Source: Mucilaginibacter pedocola
GTDB lineage: Bacteria; Bacteroidota; Bacteroidia; Sphingobacteriales; Sphingobacteriaceae
Reading direction: 5' to 3'
Assembly (NCBI RefSeq): GCF_002013915.1
Contig: NZ_MBTF01000036.1
Coordinates: forward strand, 124,001-188,000
Length of the DNA stretch: 64,000 nt
The stretch's first letter is position 1. Each line of letters starts with the position of its first letter. The position numbers and the translations under genes are program-made. A model generated the notes under the pieces. The model was not told where the DNA came from. It searched no databases and saw only the letters and a list, made by a program, of their open reading frames with translations. This document shows positions 17,734 through 27,234 of this stretch, piece after piece.

Positions 17734-17759
17734 CGGGGAATATCCAACCGATATCCCCG
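17734..17759 (-). other. Intercistronic hairpin between FG-GAP and GH2 genes
   Basis: The arms CGGGGAATATC (17734-17744) and GATATCCCCG (17750-17759) pair with one bulged base around a 5-base loop. No T-run follows on the minus strand, so this looks like an mRNA-processing or stability element within the operon rather than a terminator. Confidence 0.4.
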
Positions 17760-17773
17760 TATGTTTGCCGTCG

Positions 17774-20700
17774 TTAGTTCGTAATTTCTCTTTTCTTGCC
17801 ATCGAATGCGGTGATGGTAGCTTTGGCCACACCTGCATCCAGCTTAAATGCACGCGACGATTGCGAAAGATACGTAGAGCCGTAATAAAACTCTACACGT
17901 TTTTTGCTGCCGTTTTTATAAGTAACATCCGCATAAAAATCGGCAGGGTTTAGTTTTATCCATTTGGTACCATCGGCAGCGGTTTTTTGATAAACTTTTA
18001 CCGGGCCCTGGTTTTGCGTGGCCACAAACAGCTCTTTACCGCCCGACTGCACAGTTGCAAGACCTTTACCATCGCCGTTAATGAACAGGCCGCTTTGCGC
18101 CATGCTCACCTCGCTGAACCCACCTTTGCCGTTACCTTTCATATAAAGGCCCATAAAGGCATCGTGGCGGCCGGTAAATGGTTCCATGCCAAAATCATTG
18201 CCGGTCATTACCAGGTCGAGGTTGCCATCCATATCAATGTCTTCGGCTACCATGCCGTATACCGGTGCCATTTGCGCACCAAGCGGCATAGGCGATATGC
18301 TAAATTTACCACCGCCGTTATTTTTAACAAAGCTGGTTTGCATATCGGTTGCACTTAGTTCCAGTGCGCCTTGTTTATCCGCGTCCTTCCAAAGATCCTG
18401 CATGGTGGCGGCACCGAAACCTCTATAGGTAGGGTACTTTTTGCGGATACCTATTACCTGGCTAATAAGGTCGTCGCGGGTATGCATCGGGAAGGGTTTT
18501 TGCGTGCCGTCCTCGGCTTTCATGTAGCAGAATATCATAGCATCAAAGGAGCCATTGCCATCCACATCCTTACCCAAAATGGTCATGGGGTGCTCTGCGG
18601 ATGCAACATAATTTGAGTTTAGCCCAAGGTTACCGGCAATGTAATCGGTTTTGCCATCGTTGTCAAAATCTCCGGCCACTAAACTGTTCCACCAGCCCAC
18701 GTGGCTGCTAATGCCTGTTGCTTCGGTAACATTGGTAAAGCCTTTGCCGGTGTTTTGGTAAAAAGTTATGGGCATCCATTCGCCAACTACCACTAAGTCG
18801 GGTTTGCCGTCGCCATTAAAATCGCTCCAAAGTGCATCGGTTATCATACCGCCTTTAGCTAATGCAGGGCAAAGCTGTGCGGTAACATCAGCAAAGTTGC
18901 CGCCATTGTTTTGAAGTATACGGCTTGCCGGTGAGGTAGGGTACGCGCCGGATACCGAGCGGCCGCCCACAAACAGGTCGAGGTCGCCGTCGCCGTCAAA
19001 GTCGGCGGCGCGCACGCAGGAGCCATTATCGTAATCAATTGGTAATGCAGTTAAATTGCGTGTAAATTGCCCTTTGCCGTTATTTATATAGAGGCGGTCG
19101 GTAGCGGAAGTGTGCCCTTTTGGGAACTCGTAACTTCCGCTGGCCACGTACAGGTCCAGGTCGCCATCGCCATCTGCATCAAAAAGCAGGGCACCCATGT
19201 CTTCTTCGTCCTTGAATTCTTCGTTCAGGAAGCGGTTGTTATCCAAGGCGAAATGCCCGCCGGCATTTTGCATAAAAAATACGCCCTTTTTACCCGCTGC
19301 TCCGCCGATGTACATATCATCGAAGCCATTCTTATCAATATCGCCAACGGCTATAGCAGGCCCGTACTGGCTCAATTTATGCGGCAGTGTAGGTTGGATG
19401 TTGTAATCGATAGCATCTTTTTCCTCGTGCGTATAATTAATGCCGGTTTGTGTATTAACGGGTTGAAAGACCGGTTTAGCAAAGGCGGGAATGCCTGCGG
19501 GATAGCTGCCCGAACTGTTCTTATATTGCAGCTTTATGGTTTGGTTGGCTTTTAAGTTGGTTAGCAACTGCGTTTTACCATCGGCCCAGCGCACGCGTAA
19601 CGAGTCGATATTTGTGGTAGCGCCTAAACCGAAATGCCCCAAGGCATCAACAGTACTCATGTAGCCGCGGCAGGGCTGCTGATCGTACAATTGTTGTTTG
19701 CCCTGGTAGTAGATGCGAACTATGGCACCAATGCCGCCCTTATTTTTGTCGTCGCCTTCCAAAGCTACTTTAAGGTAATTGTTGGTTTTGTTTACTTTAC
19801 TTTTGCTGTTCAGGGTGTTCTCATAAACAAAGGCGTAATCGTTAATGTTGTTGATCACCAGGTCCATATCCCCATCATTATCCAGGTCGGCATATACGCC
19901 ACCGGTAGAGAAGGTTGGCTTAGTAATACCCCAGTTTTTCGATTCGTTATCGAACATATAACCACCTCTATTCCTGAAAGCGTAGCTGGCTGTTTTTACT
20001 ACCGGGAACGAATCTGCAGCGGCAAGCGTGGTGTTCTCTTTCACAGTGCGGCCCTGGTCGTTGGTGTAAAGGGCGTGGTCAAGGTCGGTAATGTCGCGGG
20101 GGTAGCCGTTGGTCATCAGCATATCGCGGTAGCCATCGTTATCAAAATCGGTTACCAGCGGTGTCCAGCTCCAGTCGGTTTGGTAAACGCCGCTCATGTA
20201 GGCTATCTCGCTGAATTGGGTGTTACTGCCGGCCACCTGCCCGCGGTTCAGCTGCAATACGTTGCGGATGTACTGGTGGTCGTATTTATACTTATCGTTG
20301 TTGATGTAGGTGATATAGTTATCGCCCATCAGCATGGTTTTTTTGCGCAGGTTCTCTTCGGGCAGCATCTCCAGCGATATCAGGTCGGCAAGCCCGTCGT
20401 TATTAATATCCACCACGTCCGATCCCATTACCGACCAGCCTGTGTGCTTAAAGTATTCCGAGGAGCGGTTGGTGAAGGTGCCGTTTTGGTTGTTGATGTA
20501 GAGCAGGTCGGTTGATATAAAGTCGTTACCTACATAAATATCCGGCCAGCCATCGTTATTGAAATCCGATACCGATACCGAGTTGCCGTAACCCTCTATC
20601 AAAATGCCGGCTTCTTTGGTAACGTTGGTAAAAGTGCCGTTGCCATTATTGCGGTACAGGCGGTCGTTGTTAATGGCGCTGCCGTCCATTAATTTCGGGC

Positions 20701-21334
20701 GGTAAGCGACAGGGGTATCTTTACCCAAAAAATTGGTGAGCAGGTACATATCCAGATAACCATCGTGGTTGTAGTCGAAAAATATGGCTTGGGTGCTATA
20801 GCCATCATCATCCAACCCATAAGCCTTTGCCGATTCTTTAAAAGTAGGCACGCCTTCTTTATTTAAGCCCTGGTTTATAAAGAGCATATTTTTGCGCTGA
20901 GCCGGATCTTTGCGGAACGAAGCGCATACATAAAGGTCGGGCCAGCCATCGTTATTGATATCCACTACCGATACACCTGTACACCATTTGCCATCGCTGC
21001 TAACGCCGGCAGCGGAGGTAATGTCGGTAAATTTTAGGTCCCCTTTGTTCAGGAACATTTTGCCGGGCACCATATTGCCTGCAAAGTAAACATCGGGTTT
21101 GCCGTCGCGGTTAAAATCGCCTATGCCAACACCAGCGCCATTGTACAGGTAGGGGTGGGTAAGTATGTTAAGGCTGTCGCTTTCGGTAAGGGTATTTTTA
21201 AATTCGATGCCGGTTTCGTCGGCAGGCAACAGCTTAAAAAGGGTATCAGAATTTTCTTTTTTTGAGCACGCGGTAAACAATAGCAAAGCCGCACTTATCA
21301 GCGCTACGTAGGGGGTTGGCCTGAGGGTAAACAT
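17774..21334 (-). CDS. FG-GAP/VCBS repeat lipoprotein with ASPIC/UnbV domain
   Basis: A lipobox (LLFTAC) anchors this 1186-residue protein. It contains many Ca-binding FG-GAP motifs of the DxNxDGxxD type in two groups: an N-terminal group (DFNRDGKPDVYFAG, DINNDGWPDLYVC, DFNNDGWPDIYVGND, DLDNDGDMDLVINN) and a C-terminal group (DADGDGDLDLYVASG, DFDGDGDLDLFVGG, DFNGDGKPDLVVVG, DIDMDGNLDLVMTGND). Between them lies an ASPIC/UnbV segment (DALGHFGLGATTNIDSLRVR). The arrangement suggests two beta-propellers joined by ASPIC. Such CRTAC1-like proteins are frequent in Bacteroidota near PULs, and a role in surface binding or scaffolding is inferred. It heads the minus-strand operon with GH2 and is divergent from the haloperoxidase-like gene. 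Confidence 0.88.
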   Translation of the reverse strand: MFTLRPTPYVALISAALLLFTACSKKENSDTLFKLLPADETGIEFKNTLTESDSLNILTHPYLYNGAGVGIGDFNRDGKPDVYFAGNMVPGKMFLNKGDLKFTDITSAAGVSSDGKWCTGVSVVDINNDGWPDLYVCASFRKDPAQRKNMLFINQGLNKEGVPTFKESAKAYGLDDDGYSTQAIFFDYNHDGYLDMYLLTNFLGKDTPVAYRPKLMDGSAINNDRLYRNNGNGTFTNVTKEAGILIEGYGNSVSVSDFNNDGWPDIYVGNDFISTDLLYINNQNGTFTNRSSEYFKHTGWSVMGSDVVDINNDGLADLISLEMLPEENLRKKTMLMGDNYITYINNDKYKYDHQYIRNVLQLNRGQVAGSNTQFSEIAYMSGVYQTDWSWTPLVTDFDNDGYRDMLMTNGYPRDITDLDHALYTNDQGRTVKENTTLAAADSFPVVKTASYAFRNRGGYMFDNESKNWGITKPTFSTGGVYADLDNDGDMDLVINNINDYAFVYENTLNSKSKVNKTNNYLKVALEGDDKNKGGIGAIVRIYYQGKQQLYDQQPCRGYMSTVDALGHFGLGATTNIDSLRVRWADGKTQLLTNLKANQTIKLQYKNSSGSYPAGIPAFAKPVFQPVNTQTGINYTHEEKDAIDYNIQPTLPHKLSQYGPAIAVGDIDKNGFDDMYIGGAAGKKGVFFMQNAGGHFALDNNRFLNEEFKDEEDMGALLFDADGDGDLDLYVASGSYEFPKGHTSATDRLYINNGKGQFTRNLTALPIDYDNGSCVRAADFDGDGDLDLFVGGRSVSGAYPTSPASRILQNNGGNFADVTAQLCPALAKGGMITDALWSDFNGDGKPDLVVVGEWMPITFYQNTGKGFTNVTEATGISSHVGWWNSLVAGDFDNDGKTDYIAGNLGLNSNYVASAEHPMTILGKDVDGNGSFDAMIFCYMKAEDGTQKPFPMHTRDDLISQVIGIRKKYPTYRGFGAATMQDLWKDADKQGALELSATDMQTSFVKNNGGGKFSISPMPLGAQMAPVYGMVAEDIDMDGNLDLVMTGNDFGMEPFTGRHDAFMGLYMKGNGKGGFSEVSMAQSGLFINGDGKGLATVQSGGKELFVATQNQGPVKVYQKTAADGTKWIKLNPADFYADVTYKNGSKKRVEFYYGSTYLSQSSRAFKLDAGVAKATITAFDGKKREITN

Positions 21335-21384
21335 TTGATCGATAATATCTTAATTTGAGTGGGGTAAGCTTTAATGCTTCTTAG

Positions 21385-21402
21385 GCGCTATTTAAATAAC
21401 GC
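21385..21402. promoter_or_regulatory. 18-bp palindrome between divergent genes
   Basis: GCGCTATTTAAATAACGC is a near-perfect palindrome (one mismatched pair), about 50 bp upstream of the FG-GAP gene start and about 200 bp from the haloperoxidase-like start. It is a candidate operator in the shared 265-bp intergenic region. No cognate regulator is identified. Confidence 0.35.
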
Positions 21403-21529
21403 TTTTGCTGCCCTGTAAATAATTGGTATTTAAATGTAAAGAAAATGTATTTTAAAAAAACTGCTTTCGTCAAATAATCTCAAAAGTTAGTGAAAACGTA
21501 TCGGTGCCTGTAATCAACTTTTAAGAATT

Positions 21530-21537
21530 TATATTTG
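21530..21537 (+). promoter_or_regulatory. -7 element of the haloperoxidase-like gene
   Basis: TATATTTG is a perfect match to TAnnTTTG and lies 63 bp before the ATG at 21600. The -33 region has only CTG, not TTG. Confidence 0.4.
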
Positions 21538-21599
21538 CCTGATAGTTCCGCAAAGGGCTTCTGCCCGCCGGATAAACCTGATAATTTGTACTTGATTTT

Positions 21600-22919
21600 A
21601 TGAAGAAGATATACGGTGCCTTTGCGGTGTTGCTACTACTCGCATCGTGCCAAAATAAAAGCAACTGGCAAAAGGCTGCCGAGAACCCCGAGTTTATCCA
21701 CCGTTCGATAAGGCAGGTTACCGATGTAATGGTGCACGATATTTATTCGCCGCCCGTGGCCAGTCGCATATACTCTTACGTAAGCGTTGCTGCTTATGAG
21801 GCTGCCGTTAACGGCAACAAAAAATATATCTCCCTTTCCGGGCAACTGAACGGGCTCGATTCGGTACCGAAGCCTACGCCCGGCAAACAATACTGCTATA
21901 CCATGGCGGCTTCGCATGCCGCCCTTATTATCGGCAAAATCCTCATCATGTCCGAAGGGCGGATAGAGGCCTATCACGATAAAATGATGGCAGAGTTTAA
22001 AGAGACCGGCATGCCGCAGGAGGTTTACGATAACTCGATAGAATACGGCAAACTAATAGCAGACCGTATACTGAAATGGGCAGGCAAGGATAACTACAAA
22101 CAAACGCGCTCGCTGGCCAAGTACGATGTGCAAACCGACGATGCCACCTGGAAGCCAACACCACCTGCCTATATGAAGGGCGTAGAGCCTCACTGGAATG
22201 ACATCCGACCTTTCTTGCTCGATTCGGCACAGCAATTTAAGCCAGGCAAGGCGATGGATTTTTCTAAAAAGCCCGAAAGCTATTTTTACAAACTTGCCCT
22301 TGCCGTGCGCGATACAGGGCTGCACTTAACCGAGGAGCAAAAAACGATAGCTACATTTTGGGACGATAACCCCTTCAAGGTCAATAACAACGGGCATACC
22401 ATGTTTGCCATCAAAAAAATATCGCCGGGAGGGCATTGGATAAACATAGCCGCCCAGGTTTGCCGCCAAAACAAAGCCGACTATGTAAAAGCTGCCGAAA
22501 CCTACGCTTGTATGTCGGTTGTAATTGCCGATGCTTTTATTAACTGCTGGGACGAGAAATACAAAAGCAAAGTAATACGCCCCGAAACGTATATCAATCA
22601 ATACATTGATGAACGCTGGGCGCCGTTATTGCAAACCCCGCCTTTCCCCGAGTATACCAGCGGGCACAGCGTAGTGTCAAATGCTTCGGCAGTAATGATG
22701 AGCAAGCTCTTTGGCGCTAATACTGCCTTTACCGATTCTACCGAAGTGCAATTTGATATTCCGGCACGTTCGTTTAAATCTTTTAAAGCAGCTGCTGATG
22801 AAGCCTCTATCAGCCGTTTTTATGGGGGTATACATTATATGCCATCTATAGTGAACGGTGTAGATGAAGGCAGAAGAATAGGGGAGTTTGCGTTGACGAA
22901 GTTGAAAACGAGGAAGTAG
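21600..22919 (+). CDS. Vanadium-dependent haloperoxidase-like / PAP2 lipoprotein
   Basis: The protein belongs to the vanadium haloperoxidase / type-2 phosphatidic acid phosphatase superfamily. The vanadate/phosphate-pocket residues can be placed: K320 and R327 (KYKSKVIRP, spacing 7), S354-G355-H356 (PEYTSGHSVVSNA), R406 and H412 (RFYGGIHY, spacing 6). All are intact, so it is probably catalytically competent as a haloperoxidase or acid phosphatase; sequence alone does not decide. A lipobox (LLLASC, Cys17) predicts membrane anchoring. It is divergent from the FG-GAP/ASPIC lipoprotein, a pairing I believe recurs in Bacteroidota. It ends before an intergenic inverted repeat. Confidence 0.88.
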   Translation: MKKIYGAFAVLLLLASCQNKSNWQKAAENPEFIHRSIRQVTDVMVHDIYSPPVASRIYSYVSVAAYEAAVNGNKKYISLSGQLNGLDSVPKPTPGKQYCYTMAASHAALIIGKILIMSEGRIEAYHDKMMAEFKETGMPQEVYDNSIEYGKLIADRILKWAGKDNYKQTRSLAKYDVQTDDATWKPTPPAYMKGVEPHWNDIRPFLLDSAQQFKPGKAMDFSKKPESYFYKLALAVRDTGLHLTEEQKTIATFWDDNPFKVNNNGHTMFAIKKISPGGHWINIAAQVCRQNKADYVKAAETYACMSVVIADAFINCWDEKYKSKVIRPETYINQYIDERWAPLLQTPPFPEYTSGHSVVSNASAVMMSKLFGANTAFTDSTEVQFDIPARSFKSFKAAADEASISRFYGGIHYMPSIVNGVDEGRRIGEFALTKLKTRK

Positions 22920-22932
22920 GGATAACCCCAAT

Positions 22933-23039
22933 CGTCATCTTGAACTTGTTTCAAGACCCCATCATGCAAGCCACAATGCAAAGCCGCTTTCCATGGGCAC
23001 TACCTGCCGTGTGGGGTGCTGAAATAAAGCAGCATGACG
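22933..23039. repeat. Imperfect long inverted repeat, likely dispersed intergenic element
   Basis: The left arm (22933-22960, beginning CGTCAT and ending ACCCC) and right arm (23013-23039, GGGGTGCTGAAATAAAGCAG then ending ATGACG) are imperfect reverse complements around a 52-base centre. The shape and ends resemble small palindromic elements scattered between genes in Sphingobacteriaceae. It sits between two convergent genes and could also act as an RNA 3' structure. Confidence 0.55.
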
Positions 23040-23054
23040 TGGTGTTGTATTATA

Positions 23055-26000
23055 CTAAAACGTCTTCACTTTTGCAGCCTTTTTATTGGCCTGGTACTCG
23101 GTTGGCGTGGTGCCAAACTGTTTAAGGAAGTTGCGGCCCAGGTGCGATTGTGAACTGTAGCCCACCATATTGGCCACCTCGTAAATTTTATAATCGCCTT
23201 CTTCCAGTAGTTTTGCGGCGGCTTTCAGGCGGGTGATATTGATAAGCTCGTTAATGGTAAGGTTAGATATGGCCTTCACTTTACGGTACAGTGTGGGCTT
23301 GCTCATGTTCATAAAGTTGGCAATGTGCTCCACGTCAAGGTCGGCGTTTTGGATGTTCTTGTAAATTACGGCGTTCAGTTTATCCAAAAAGCTTTCGTCG
23401 GGCTTGGAGTAGGCCATGGTTTTAATATGGGCCAGCGGCGAACTTGCAAAGTAATCTTTTATTTTATTGCGGTTGATGAGCAGGTTGGCCACCTGTACCA
23501 GCAGGTGCTCGGGCGAAAATGGTTTTTCTATATAAGCATCGGCACCTACCTCTAAACCTTCTATTTTGCTTTGTAGGGTGTTTTTTGCGGTAAGCAAAAT
23601 TATAGGGATATGGCTATGGTCGAAGTTGGTTTTAACTTTTTTGCACAATTCAAAACCGTCCATCACCGGCATCATCACGTCGGAAATGATCAACTGGATA
23701 TTCTCGATATCTATCATATCAAGCGCTTCCTGGCCGTTTAAGGCCTTCACTACCGAATACTTTTCGGATAGCTCATCGGCAACAAAATCCAGTATCTCCG
23801 GATTATCGTCTACCAAAAGTATAATTGGCTTCATAAAGTCAAAATTATCGTCGCGGTTTACAACACCATGGTGCTCGTAATCAACGGGCGTATTCTGGAG
23901 GTCGAACTCCTTATCCTGGTGTATTGGCAATATTAACGTGAAGATATTAAAATTATCCACCGGTTCGTCTAAAAAAAGTGAACCTTTGTGTAATTCGGCC
24001 AACGAACGTGATAGGGATAGCCCTATACCTGTACCTGTTTGCTTCTCGGTCTCCTTTATCCTGAAAAACGGTTCAAATATCCTTTGGCGCAATTCTGCAG
24101 GTACTAAATAGCCATTGTTGCGGATAATGAATTTAAAAGATTCGTCGAGGTTAGTGTGTTCAGGCAGCTCTATCTCTACTACCGATTCGGCATATTTTAG
24201 GGCATTATTTATCAGGTTGCTGATGATCTTGGTAAAAGCTTCCAGGTCCACATAGGCATACAAAGGCTTGCCCGGCAGCTTAAGTTCGTAGCGTAAATTC
24301 TTCTGCTCGGCCATGGCATTAAACTGCAGGTAGATATCGGACAGTAACTCGCTGATATCTGTTTTTACAAAGTTGAGGCTAAAGCCGTTGGTTTCTGTTT
24401 TCCTGAAATCGAGCAGTTGATTGGTAAGATCCAGCAACCTGTCTGTATTACGCTCCATCATTTTCAGGCTTCCCTGTATCTCGGGCACTTCACTGGCCTT
24501 GCGTATCACCTTTTCCATAGGGCCTTTTATCAGCGTAAGCGGGGTGCGTATCTCGTGCGCTACGTTAGTAAAAAACTCTATTTTGGCATTATACAGTTCT
24601 TTTTCTTTATCGTTCTCCAGGCGCTGTATCAGCCGCAAATTCTTTTGCCTGATATAGTTGTGGTAAAATTTGAACGCGTAGTAATTGAAAATGGCGAACA
24701 AAATGAGGTAAACCGCATAGGCCCACATGCTTTTCCACCAGGGTGGGGCAATATCTATCTCTATCGAGGTTTCCTTGTTGGTCCAGGTGCCGTTGTTGTT
24801 GGCGGCTTTGACTATAAAAGTGTAATGCCCGGGTGCCAATTGGGTAAAATATACTTTCCGGTTGGCTTTCAGGTTTATCCAGCCTTTATCCAGCCCCTTC
24901 ATCATGTATTTATACTGCGTCATTTCGGGCGCAGGGTAGCTCAATGAGGCAAAGTCGATACTGAAGGAAGATTGGTCGTGGTTCAGTTCGATTTTTTTGG
25001 TGAACATGATAGACCGCTTCAATAAAGAATCCGGCCCGTTAACCGATATTTCGCTGTTATGCACCTGGAAGCCGGTAATATAAACCGGGGCAATAAAATC
25101 GTTGCGGGTAAAGTGGGCAGGGTTAAAGCTTATCATCCCGCGCACGCAACCAAAGTACATGGTGCCATCTTTATCTTTAAAGGCCGAGTTGTAGTTGAAC
25201 TGGTCGCTAAGCAAGCCATTGGCTTTGGTGTAAACCTTTATGCCATTATCGTTCAGGCTTAAAGATACCAGCCCGCGGGTGGTGCTCACCCAAAGGTTCT
25301 TGTCGTCATCTTCCAGTATTTTAAAGATATAATTGCTCGGTAGTCCGTTGTTCGAGTCGAAGTATTTGAATGTTTTGCGGTCGGTGTCATATCGCCAAAG
25401 GCCCAGCCCATCGGTAGCGAACCAAAGGTTAAAGTCGCTATCCTCAAAAATGCCATTGATGATAGATATCTTCAGGGCATCCTTTACTTTATAAGTATCC
25501 TGTAGTTTAAAACTTGTATTGTTTTTAATATCGTAGCAGTATATCCCATCCCTAACGGTACCCACCCAAATTTTGCCGTTGTGGTCTTCTATCATCGAAT
25601 ACACAAAATCCCATGGGGGGATGCGGTCTATCAGCGTAAAATCGTGCTTTTCGGTATTAAAAATGTATAAACCGTGCGTGGTGCCCACTAAAATTGCCCC
25701 AGATCGCGTCCTCAGGAAACCTACAATGAAATTACTTTTTAACTGGTTTTCGCCGGGCCCGGCTATAAGCAGTTGCTCAACCTTGCCGGTTTTTATGTTG
25801 AATATATTCAATCCGCGCTCAAAGGTGCCTATATAAAGCTTATTTCCATCGGGCAGTAGTCCGTGTATGTTGGTGTTGGAGATGGCATTGGTAAGCCCCG
25901 GGTTGTAATGTGTCCAGATGCTTTTGTCGGGCGAGAGTTTGTTAAGCCCGTTATCTTCGGTACCCAGCCACAGGTTGCCATACATATCTTTACATATCTC

Positions 26001-27074
26001 GCGCACTACGTTACCCTGCAGGGTATTGCGTTCGCCGGGGTAGTATTTGTTGAACAGCGAATGCTGCTTAGGGTAGTAATTTACGCCGCCAAAATAAGTA
26101 CCGGCCCACATACCGCCTTCAATATCCTTATATAAAAGGTATATGGCATTATCGGATAGCGAGTAGGGGTCGTTGTAATGTTTCTTGATATTAGTGAACG
26201 TACCGGCGCTTACATTGTAAATAAACAAGCCCGATTCGGTAGCCAGCCAATACTCGTTATCGCTGTATTTGGCAAAGTCGCGCACGTATACCTCCGTTTT
26301 GTCGGTATTGTAAATCAGCATGTCGCGGTAATCGCCGGTAAGGCAGTCAAACTCCTTAAAACCCTGATTGGTGGTTCCTACAAAAATTTTGTTATTGCCC
26401 GCGCCAAATATCTTTTCGATATAATGAGAGGCCGCCTGGCCCGAATGCCCGAACATGTTATAAGTGGTAAAGGTGCGGCTGGCTTTGTTCAGCTTTTTGA
26501 GGTCGCCGGCGGTGGTAGATACCCACAGGTCGCCATTGTTGAATACTATGGAAGTGGCTTCAAAATCCTGGTAGGGGCGGTAGCTGGTTATTTTTTTTGT
26601 GCGCTTATCATATTTCATTAATGATGGGCCTACTATAAACCAGCAATCGTTATTGGCATCCTGCACTATACAGCGTACGCCATCAAAACCGCCTATATTA
26701 AGGTGCGAGAAAGTTTCGGTTTTAGGGTCGTAATGGTCAACGCCCTGGTCGGTGCCTATCCAAAGGGTGCCATCAATATCATTACTGAGGCAATGCACCA
26801 TATTGTTTGATAAGGTTTTGGGGTCGGTAGAATCGTGCCTGAAAATTTTAAAGCTGTAGCCATCGAAGCGGTTAAGCCCATCGCGCGTGCCCAGCCATAA
26901 AAAGCCGCTCTTATCCTGTATACCCGCATAAACCGTGTTGTTTGATAGCCCCTGCTCTACCTGGTAGTGCTTGAAATAATAGGTTTGCGCACCGCAAAAT
27001 ATTGGCAGCAAAAGAGTTAAACAGATCAGGTAAAGCGGTTTCAAATCAGTCGGGTTAAAACAAATATACTCCAT
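23055..27074 (-). CDS. Hybrid two-component system sensor/regulator (HTCS) of PUL 1
   Basis: One polypeptide holds a complete signalling path. It has a signal peptide (ending FCGAQ); two periplasmic seven-bladed Reg_prop propellers (about residues 30-690, repeats such as GFLWLGTRDGLNRFDGYSF and GTLWIGTDQGVDHYD); a Y_Y_Y domain (about 700-765); one membrane helix (about 778-800); HisKA with the phosphoacceptor His in NVAHEIRTPL (about 840); HATPase (GTGIGLSLSR near 985); a receiver domain with phospho-Asp in SDVMMPVMDG (about 1133); and a C-terminal AraC-type HTH (about 1230-1330). HTCS proteins bind an oligosaccharide in the periplasm and activate the adjacent PUL. It is divergent from susC at 27235, the expected target. 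I start at 27074 (MEYICF) where the signal peptide begins; an in-frame ATG exists at 27104. Confidence 0.93.
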   Translation of the reverse strand: MEYICFNPTDLKPLYLICLTLLLPIFCGAQTYYFKHYQVEQGLSNNTVYAGIQDKSGFLWLGTRDGLNRFDGYSFKIFRHDSTDPKTLSNNMVHCLSNDIDGTLWIGTDQGVDHYDPKTETFSHLNIGGFDGVRCIVQDANNDCWFIVGPSLMKYDKRTKKITSYRPYQDFEATSIVFNNGDLWVSTTAGDLKKLNKASRTFTTYNMFGHSGQAASHYIEKIFGAGNNKIFVGTTNQGFKEFDCLTGDYRDMLIYNTDKTEVYVRDFAKYSDNEYWLATESGLFIYNVSAGTFTNIKKHYNDPYSLSDNAIYLLYKDIEGGMWAGTYFGGVNYYPKQHSLFNKYYPGERNTLQGNVVREICKDMYGNLWLGTEDNGLNKLSPDKSIWTHYNPGLTNAISNTNIHGLLPDGNKLYIGTFERGLNIFNIKTGKVEQLLIAGPGENQLKSNFIVGFLRTRSGAILVGTTHGLYIFNTEKHDFTLIDRIPPWDFVYSMIEDHNGKIWVGTVRDGIYCYDIKNNTSFKLQDTYKVKDALKISIINGIFEDSDFNLWFATDGLGLWRYDTDRKTFKYFDSNNGLPSNYIFKILEDDDKNLWVSTTRGLVSLSLNDNGIKVYTKANGLLSDQFNYNSAFKDKDGTMYFGCVRGMISFNPAHFTRNDFIAPVYITGFQVHNSEISVNGPDSLLKRSIMFTKKIELNHDQSSFSIDFASLSYPAPEMTQYKYMMKGLDKGWINLKANRKVYFTQLAPGHYTFIVKAANNNGTWTNKETSIEIDIAPPWWKSMWAYAVYLILFAIFNYYAFKFYHNYIRQKNLRLIQRLENDKEKELYNAKIEFFTNVAHEIRTPLTLIKGPMEKVIRKASEVPEIQGSLKMMERNTDRLLDLTNQLLDFRKTETNGFSLNFVKTDISELLSDIYLQFNAMAEQKNLRYELKLPGKPLYAYVDLEAFTKIISNLINNALKYAESVVEIELPEHTNLDESFKFIIRNNGYLVPAELRQRIFEPFFRIKETEKQTGTGIGLSLSRSLAELHKGSLFLDEPVDNFNIFTLILPIHQDKEFDLQNTPVDYEHHGVVNRDDNFDFMKPIILLVDDNPEILDFVADELSEKYSVVKALNGQEALDMIDIENIQLIISDVMMPVMDGFELCKKVKTNFDHSHIPIILLTAKNTLQSKIEGLEVGADAYIEKPFSPEHLLVQVANLLINRNKIKDYFASSPLAHIKTMAYSKPDESFLDKLNAVIYKNIQNADLDVEHIANFMNMSKPTLYRKVKAISNLTINELINITRLKAAAKLLEEGDYKIYEVANMVGYSSQSHLGRNFLKQFGTTPTEYQANKKAAKVKTF

Positions 27075-27102
27075 TTGCAGCATGGTTTTAGGCCAAAAGC
27101 AC

Positions 27103-27137
27103 ATTGATACAATTCGACTAAGTATTGATATGATTTG
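27103..27137 (+). promoter_or_regulatory. Candidate HTCS operator and susC promoter of PUL 1
   Basis: ATTGATA is repeated at 27103-27109 and 27124-27130 (21-bp pitch). The same stretch reads as a Bacteroidota promoter: TTG at 27104-27106, then a 22-bp spacer, then TATGATTTG (TA-N3-TTTG) at 27129-27137. The repeat spacing fits the AraC-type DNA-binding domain of the HTCS. Overlap of repeat and promoter elements makes it unclear which signal is real. Confidence 0.35.
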
Positions 27138-27234
27138 ATTAATCGCCGAAAATTAAAACATGTTTCTTTGACAATAATTAAAGAGGGCACTCCCGCCAGC
27201 TTTAAAACTAATTTAACCAACAACAAATTCACGT

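Noticed and set aside
19634..20515. Plus-strand open frame of 293 codons inside the FG-GAP gene
   Set aside because: It is antisense to FG-GAP motifs that are unmistakable on the minus strand; the Val/Ile-rich translation is the complement of Asp/Asn-rich repeats.
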